A stretch of DNA of 64,000 nt from Gnetum montanum (taxonomy: Eukaryota; Streptophyta; Gnetopsida; Gnetales; Gnetaceae), in contig MNCI01009296.1 in the NCBI GenBank assembly GCA_015680685.1, positions 184,133 through 248,132 on the forward strand, read 5' to 3'. This document shows, in pieces, positions 57,456 through 64,000 of this stretch (position 1 is its first letter; the number at the start of each line of letters is the position of its first letter). The notes under the pieces are model-generated. The model made no database searches. It saw only the letters and a list, made by a program, of their open reading frames with translations, and was not told where the DNA came from. The translations under genes and the position numbers were made by a program.

Positions 57456-59429
57456 TGAAACACCCCAAAATTCGAAGGCATGCTTGCTTCACCAAGTCTT
57501 TGCAATTCATGTAGCATTATGGCAGTTCTTAAAGAGATGGATGCTCTGATGTTCAGACTATCCAGTTCAAAAAAATTTTCTACCCCAGGTGTCAACAGGC
57601 TAAACAGATTCTCCAGCTTGCCCACCTAAGTAGTTCATGCAACTGACAATGCATTTAGAAGCGGTGTGTAGAATTGCTAGCATTTTTTAAAATGCGCAAA
57701 ATGCTTCAGCAAGTTTTGTAAGTCAAGGAGTTTTGCTACGCTATGCTACACTATGTAGCATAGAAAACTTCAAAAGACGTTTGCAGGAGCGAAGTGCTAC
57801 GCTATGTTGTGCTACGTAGCATAGCAAAAGCTAGATGATCAGCCCCCTTGCTCGGCTTTAAGTCCTTCAACAATGTCTCCTTCTATCAGAAAGTAATGAA
57901 CTTGGCCAAAAGCAGGTCATGTTTGCTACTATGCTACGCTAAGCTACATGGCGTAGCGAGGCGTAGCAATTCTACGAAAGTAATAGAAGACATCTTAAAG
58001 GATGAGATCAGCGAGTTCGCAAGCTTCGTAGTACAAAAGGGAAAGTGTGCATATTGGTGACGTTTTCTAGGATAGCTGCTACGCTATTATATGCTACATA
58101 GAGTAGCAAATCTATAGCTAGTAGTCACAACACTGCAAAGGTTTCCAACACATGCAGCAGGACATAATGCAAATTTTTTGCTTCAAACCGCGGGTATGGT
58201 ATAATGCGTAGCATAGCATAGCGTGAAAAGATGCTACGCCATGCCAAACATGCTACGCTACAAAGCATAGCAANGAAAGTAATAGAAGACATCTTAAAGG
58301 GTGAGATCAGCGAGTTCGCAAGCTTCGTAGTACAAAAGGGAAAGTTTGCATATTGGCGACGTTTTCTAGGATAGCTGCTGTGCTATTATATGCTACGTAG
58401 CATAGCATAGCGTAGCAAATCTATAGCCAGTAGTCACAACACTGCAAAGGTTTCCAACACATGCAGCAGGACATAATGCAAATTTTTTGCTTCGAACCGC
58501 GGGTATGCTATGATGCATAGCATAGCATAGCATGAAAAGATGCTACGCCATGCCAAACATGCGACGCTACAAAGCATAGCAAAGCGTGGCAAGCAGTTAC
58601 GCTACATCAATGCACTCCACCTAATCACACCATTGCTCTAAGAGTGCAATTACAACGTGGCAGGCTTGTAATTATGACATGGTAGACTTGCCTAATGGTC
58701 ATGTAGCCATGTGCAACATAGACAAGTCAGCATAAGCCCAGGGCATGTGGCATCCAAACTACATCTTTCATGTGCCCTCGGCCCTATAAATACCCCAATG
58801 ACCATTAAGGTTCAGTCCTCGGGTTCTTTGGCAATTTTGATCAGCTAACAATTTTGTTGGCTGACAAGCTAAAAAAAAAGTTAGCAATGCAACCTTGAGC
58901 ATTATAAGCTCTCTGTTTGGCATTGTAAGTAGTTAGCACTCCCATTTGACATTTTGTCCTGCTTTTCCCTACCATCTTGGTAGCACTTTGCATTGTTGAC
59001 TCCCGAGTCTGCGTTCAAGCATCCAACTGTCTTGCTTTGAACACCTTGGTTACCTTTGGGATCGCTGCGCTTCCCGATGTCGTGCAACCAATTGTATCCA
59101 CCTTGACAAAGTAAAGTCACAATCTTGAAGTGATGCATTTCCCTAACTGTATTCTACTTTGCTTTCATATTCATCATTGCATTTTACATTGTTGTCTGCA
59201 TCGTTTATGTTTAAAATATCATTTTTATGCTATAAACTTTGCTTTCAAATAACACGTTGCAAAAGGTTATATTGACACCGACTAAGTCCCTTTCTGATCG
59301 ACCATACTGTTCAGGGCACCCCGTTTCCATTCCATCTAGTATGACCCTCCTGCGGAAATGGGGTTAAGATTGTCAAGGACCGATGACCTCTCAGCCTTTT
59401 TCCAGCCGTCGACGTTTTCAGTCGTAACA
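57456..59429 (+). repeat. 3' LTR of TAT copy 2
   Basis: From TGAAACACCCC to GTCGTAACA, 1974 bp. It is about 300 bp longer than the 5' LTR because of an internal duplication. TATAAATA is at about 58785-58792. Confidence 0.95.
57976..58570 (+). repeat. 298 bp direct duplication in the 3' LTR, with N at the joint
   Basis: gaaagtaatagaagacatct starts both at 57976 and at 58274. The two units are nearly identical and meet at the ambiguous base 58273. The 5' LTR has one unit only. It is either a recent duplication or an assembly artefact. Confidence 0.85.
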
Positions 59430-59434
59430 CCAAG
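59430..59434 (+). repeat. Right target site duplication of TAT copy 2
   Basis: ccaag, identical to 41428-41432. Confidence 0.9.
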
Positions 59435-59834
59435 CATTAATGAAGTTATTCTTGATGATCAACCTAGTTTTTCTACTTTCTTTCTTTGTAGTTGGAAATG
59501 TCTTCGACCATTTTTCTTTACTCTATTTGGAAGCTTTGATGTGTAGTCATTTCCTAGTGGCAAAAACATAACTATGACATCTTTTAAGGAGTTGAACACT
59601 AGATTCTTAAAGATGTCATCTTTTAGCTGCATTTTCAAGCAAGAAAAGCTCATAGTAAGAGCTAATCAATTAATTTATTTTCTATAATATTATTATTTTT
59701 ATTTTAGAGGCTAACAAATAGGAAGCTTTTAACTTTTGTTGATTATTTCTAATTGATGTATTCTTTTGTCTTTAGAGAGAGTTTTCTCTTAGGACATATG
59801 TACTTCGTGGACATATAGCTAACATGAATCTTTT

Positions 59835-59945
59835 GTAAAACTCATGTAGAATTTTTTATAACTTAGTGCTACACATTAGAATCAAATCCATAACATGGAG
59901 TTTTCAATTTTAAGAGTCTTATCTAGTATTATAGTAATACTTTTC
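59835..59945 (-). repeat. SINE-like sequence, same family as 31343-31430
   Basis: The plus strand has ttataacttagtgctac, then aaatccataacatggagttt, parallel to the SINE-like segment at 31330-31380. It is a decayed member of the same dispersed repeat. Confidence 0.4.
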
Positions 59946-60489
59946 TAATAAATTGAATGATGTTATTATCTTGTTGTATCTTTCCATTAACCTTTTTTTT
60001 GTCATGTATTTTTAAGGTATTAATCCTGTATAAATATAGAGCTTATTCCTTTCAAACATTACATAACTTCCCAAATTCAAAGTTCAACTTCAACTTTAAT
60101 CATGGATTTAACATTTCTCTTGTAAGTATCTTCTTGTTAACAGTTTGTCAATCAAATATTTCATATATCTATGTTTTGCTTTTTATGGTAGGTAATAAGA
60201 AAGCCTTTAGTAAGAAGTGAAAATCCAAAAGAGAACTTTTGATTAGGGTCAAAGCTTGATCTTTCTTCCATCCTAGAGGGAATGTTTTAGAGGATTGGTT
60301 GTAAGGATGCAAACCTACAAGGACATCCACAAAATCATTGGGCTTTTCTTTTTCTCTATTATTTTTCAAGTTTTTTTTTGTTTTGTTTTTGATGGAAAAT
60401 GTTGATGTATTTATTTGTTTTTGATCTTAAGGAGTAACCAATTTTTCTATAAATTTTCTATTGTATAATTAACAAGATAACTAATGACT

Positions 60490-60600
60490 TATATTAATAA
60501 TGAGATGTTAACCTAGTGGTAAGACTTTTAACATAGAAATCCCAACTAATAAGATATATTTCAATGGACAGTGTTCAATCATGAAAAAATTTTAAACAAG
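60490..60600 (+). repeat. tRNA-derived SINE-like head
   Basis: ttaacctagtggtaagac resembles an A box and agtgttcaatc a weak B box about 70 bp on, a spacing wider than in a tRNA gene. Confidence 0.3.
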
Positions 60601-63339
60601 AAATGTTTAAAGTTAAATAAATTTAATTTGAATTTTGTATTTAGATTTCTTTGTTCACAATACTAGCTCCTTCAAGTTTAGGATTCTTGATGTAGGCCTT
60701 ACCATATATTATGAAGATGTTAATATATAAGGATATCATTTTAATCTAGTATTTTTGGCAACCACTATTTTTAGCTTTGTTCTTCTTCTTTTACTTTGAG
60801 CTTATCCTCTTGAATATATAGAGCCTTGATGTAACACTTATGGTTTAGCTTGCTTTCATATTCCTTGTATGATATGCATGTGTATTAGCCTAATGTGCTT
60901 CTTGTGCTTGGTTGATTATGCTTATGGATTATGAATGTTTATATTTCCATGTCTTTTACCTATGATTATTATATTCATGTGTACTAAGCTTGATGAACTT
61001 TGTAGATAGGTATCATGGATTTGATAAGTCATTTGCACAAAGAATACAATGGCAAGTTTAATTTTTATAATATTGATATTATGATACTTTGTTAGAATTT
61101 CATTTTATGTCTCATGGACAACTCTGATTATCCAAGATCATTATAAGTAGACATGTGATATTCTTTAATTGTTAAATACAATCATTTGTAAACCTTAATG
61201 ATTGATCAAAAACATTTTAATTTTTTCTTAACATCAATTTCTCTTATGAGAGTTTTTCCTATTGGTCTTATGTGTAAGACTAAGTTCGTTTGAACTTGTA
61301 ATCATGTCTACATTTACCAATAACTTACTTGTACTTATGATTAATAAATTACTTTGGACTACCACAGCTTTTGAAGCTTGTTCTTTAGTGGATATGTTTC
61401 CCACAACTTTCTATAGTTATTATTTTCTTTATGGCTACAATACAGCATACATATTCATACTCAAACTTTTTAGATCTTCTCTCATCTTTAGGAACTAGAT
61501 TTATTACATACTTTTCTTAGGAACTTGTTTTATTGTAAGCTCCTTTGTACTTTACTTTCTAACATTGGGTTGACTACTAGCTAGCTTGGGTTTTCTCACA
61601 TTTATGATTTATTTAGATCTTTAATTTGTTGACTTTGATATGAAAGTACCATCCTTTATAGAATGTTATTCTACATACTTATTATTTCTTTGCATACTTG
61701 CACACACTTTTCGTATGGTCTCATTTGAATCTTATATATGTTGTAAGAGGACATGATGTTTTAGTTTACGACTTATGTCTTTTCACTTAATTGTTCTACG
61801 AAACTAATGATTAGACATTGCTAATCTTAATAAAGGTATAACACTCCACTTCAAAAAATAGTTGCATAGTTGCATTTATTCATATGTTGAAAATTTTGTG
61901 AGTGGCTTTTATGAGTGATAAAAATAAATATGAAATAATAGTTTAATGAGTAGTTATATGTCCTCATGGTGGCCAATCATGAAGATACATTATTACACAT
62001 ATAACATATTACCTTGAATTTTTGGTTTTGTAGCTATTTCAGATTGTCTTGCTATGGTTGATGATTTTGATTAAGATGATGCAAATCCATCAATTTCTAG
62101 AACTTGACTTTTTATTTCAAGGTCAACTCATTTTGAAATAGCTTCTAACACTTTACCTATTGTAACATTTGATGATGTCATAGGTGCTGGTAGTGTTGGT
62201 GTTGATTGTTTGGTGGAATTTTTTACTTCCAAGTCTTTGATCTTCTTTATTAATTTCAATATTTTATCTATGTACATAAAAATCCAACCTTCTTTTTCTA
62301 TAAGTTTCTTTCATAAATCTAAGGTTGTGTTTTCTATAGCATGCATACGAATATACAATCTTTGGCTTCTTGTAAGTTGACCTACATAGTGTTATTTTTT
62401 GTGACTAATTCATTATTAGTCTTACTGTTGGCACATTTTGGCCATTTCATGGAATAGGTTGGCATGATAAAATTGATTAAAGGTTTTTTTAGTTTTCAGT
62501 ACTCTCTTATTGTTAGTTGGAGAAGTGGCAAGAATTCCACAAACCATTAACTATGTTTTCTCACTAAATTTAAGGGAGCTTTTAAAAATCCATTGCAAAG
62601 CAATTTTAGATGCTGAAAGATTGGAGGAAAGGCTACTGTACTTTGTTAGAATAAACAAAATTTCAACTTGTTGATAAAGAGAAATAGCATATAAATTTAA
62701 AGAAGAAAGAAATGAAGAATCAAAGTAATTGCAATTGATGGTAAACTGGTCATTGGAAATTACAGTATTCTTCATGAAGCAATTTGTTCATGTGCCCTGT
62801 ATATGAACTGCAGAACAAAAAGAAGAAAAGAGAAAAAGAATAAGAGTTAAAATGCAGTTAGAAGTATATATAAGAATTGCGAATTGGATGCCAGAGTAAT
62901 GTCTATTGATTTTTGTAAAAAAAAAAGCAAAAGTAGAGACACTGGTAAAAAGAAATTTGTCAAACACTTTGTATATACTCTGCATTTGAATCAGCAATAA
63001 AAATCGCAAAAACAAGAACAGGTTATGAGCAATGGTTTTAGAAGAAAAACAGTAAGACAAGCATCGAGAATATATCAAATCTTGCTAATATTAGCACCCA
63101 GCACCCAACTCATACAACAGCTGTCCCTAATTCAAAAATTGAATAAAAATGATTTTAGAAAGAAAAACACAGTAGCATTTATGGCTCGTTTTTTTTAGAG
63201 CACCAAGGCATGACAGAGAGATAAACTTCAAGAAAAGAAGTAATGCACGATTGTAGCTGGCAGTAACCGCAAACATGGCAAGCAAGGGCATCATGTTGAG
63301 ACTCGGGTGGTGGTAGTTCAACGAACGCGTGGAATAGAA

Positions 63340-63603
63340 GGAGGTCTCACCGCACACATCGACAAGGTTTTTGCAGAAATCGTTGGCCTAGAGCACGATC
63401 AATCCGGATATAGAATGGTGGAGGCGCTATTTTGATTCAAACATATCAGCGTAAATGAAAATGTTGTTGGTGGAGTTGAGGATGCTGCTACCATCGGAGG
63501 CCTAGTTGAAGTCATGAAGAATGGTCCTTCCTTTCATCCATGGTGCTAAGTATGGTGGCGAGTACCTATTCACGCCCAATCCCAGCTCATCCGCTGCCAT
63601 TTA
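63340..63603 (-). pseudogene. GDSL esterase/lipase fragment
   Basis: The minus strand from 63603 reads ADELGLGVNRYSPPYLAP, then GRTILHDFN, a stop, and ASDGSSILNSTNNIF. Plant GDSL lipases have the blocks LGL...PPYLAP, G..VL.GVNYASGG(S/G)GIL and N.TG.IF in this order, so the match is to the region between the second and third conserved blocks. The catalytic Ser and the His/Asp blocks are not present. Text after this part, including ANDFCKNL, may correspond to the later G-x-NDF block but is interrupted. Stops show it is a pseudogene piece. Confidence 0.5.
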
Positions 63604-63719
63604 AAACATTCATAGCAATGACAGTTTTTCTATCGTCCAAGTAATAGCTTCAAAATTCAAATCAAATAATCTGTAAAATGATACATGAAAGGAAAGTAAC
63701 ATATTTAGAACAAAGTATT

Positions 63720-64000
63720 ATTATTCAAGAAGAAAAGGAATTCATGGGATGGTTATTTAAGAAAACACATGTCAACGTAGGCATAGTTTTCTCCTAACTT
63801 GTTGGACAAGTTGTAACTTCTTTACTTGGGGAGTAAGTTACCCAAGATATTTTGTAATTTCTAACTACCTATGAGACCCTATAAAAAGGCTTCAAGGCCT
63901 TAGAAGAAAAAAAAAGGGTCTAGTCTAGCTAAAAAGAAAAGAAGTCTTAAGAGAGAAGGAGGCCTTGGGAGAAAGGAAGGAGTCTCTTAGAGGAGCATTT
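63720..64000 (+). repeat. Start of another LTR-like sequence at the window edge
   Basis: A TATA box (TATAAAAAGG, 63880-63889) is followed by a purine-rich leader (gaagaaaaaaaaaggg, agagagaaggaggcc), as in many plant LTRs around the transcript start. It is cut by the window end. Could also be a cellular promoter. Confidence 0.35.

Larger units (their letters stand above)
41433..59429 (+). mobile_element. Complete TAT-lineage Ty3/gypsy retrotransposon, copy 2 (18 kb)
   Basis: LTRs at 41433-43098 and 57456-59429, both TG...CA, with a perfect 5 bp target duplication. Internal order: PBS, leader repeat, gag, protease, a 5.5 kb spacer with an antisense gene, RT, RNase H, a second (archaeal-type) RNase H, integrase, tandem repeats, PPT. 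The second RNase H marks the TAT/Ogre lineage of plants. In the first 119 LTR bases I count about 19 differences between the two LTRs, mostly transitions, so the insertion is old. The pol frames carry many stops, so this copy is inactive. Confidence 0.95.
59435..63300. other. AT-rich flank without recognised gene
   Basis: Continues the sequence left of the TAT insertion (41351-41432). Apart from the SINE-like pieces listed separately I see only short ORFs without a recognisable domain. Confidence 0.4.

Overview
The window is plant nuclear DNA, dominated by transposable elements. Plant origin is shown by LTR retrotransposon lineages with plant hallmarks (a Ty3/gypsy element with two RNase H domains, as in the TAT/Ogre lineage; Ty1/copia), plant L1-type and RTE-type LINEs, and one host gene with plant-style short and very long introns. 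A 19.4 kb intron filled with transposons suggests a very large genome such as a gymnosperm; that is inference, and the species cannot be named from the sequence. Coding regions other than the host gene are decayed, with many stop codons and frameshifts.

Layout. 1-5997 (minus): 5' half of a TAT-type element (copy 1), running off the left edge. It is inserted in the gag of a second gypsy element whose 5' LTR is at 8813-9686 and which also carries a solo LTR of its own LTR family (7418-8361). 9690-10174 (minus): a broken coiled-coil ORF. 10964-30809 (plus): the one apparently intact host gene, a TRIAP1/MDM35-type twin-CX9C protein of about 103 residues in three exons. Its second intron (11250-30698) holds a copia element split by a TIR transposon that contains an RTE LINE, several LTRs, a second copia element split by a solo LTR, and the front half of an L1 LINE. 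30981-41350: repeats, tRNA-derived SINE-like heads, a decayed plus-strand LINE with a solo LTR in it, and a fairly well kept minus-strand L1 LINE. 41433-59429 (plus): a complete 18 kb TAT element (copy 2) with LTRs, a perfect 5 bp target duplication (CCAAG), PBS, gag, protease, RT-RNase H, second RNase H, integrase and PPT. 59435-64000: SINE-like pieces, a GDSL esterase fragment (minus) and the start of another LTR at the right edge.

Most unusual content. (1) In TAT copy 2 the protease and RT regions are 5.5 kb apart. The gap holds an antisense gene (about 51753 to 47686, minus) with four introns of 84-514 bp whose splice junctions all keep one reading frame. (2) Most of the LTRs whose start and TATA box can both be placed carry a block of short repeats between those two points, but the repeated word differs from LTR to LTR, even between LTRs of one family. 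(3) In the TAT element the word (a self-complementary GCTACGCTATG / CATAGCGTAGC) has also spread into the introns and spacers of the antisense gene, but I did not see an array of it in an exon. (4) A second repeat, with core TTAAACT, forms arrays in three separate non-coding places of the same element.
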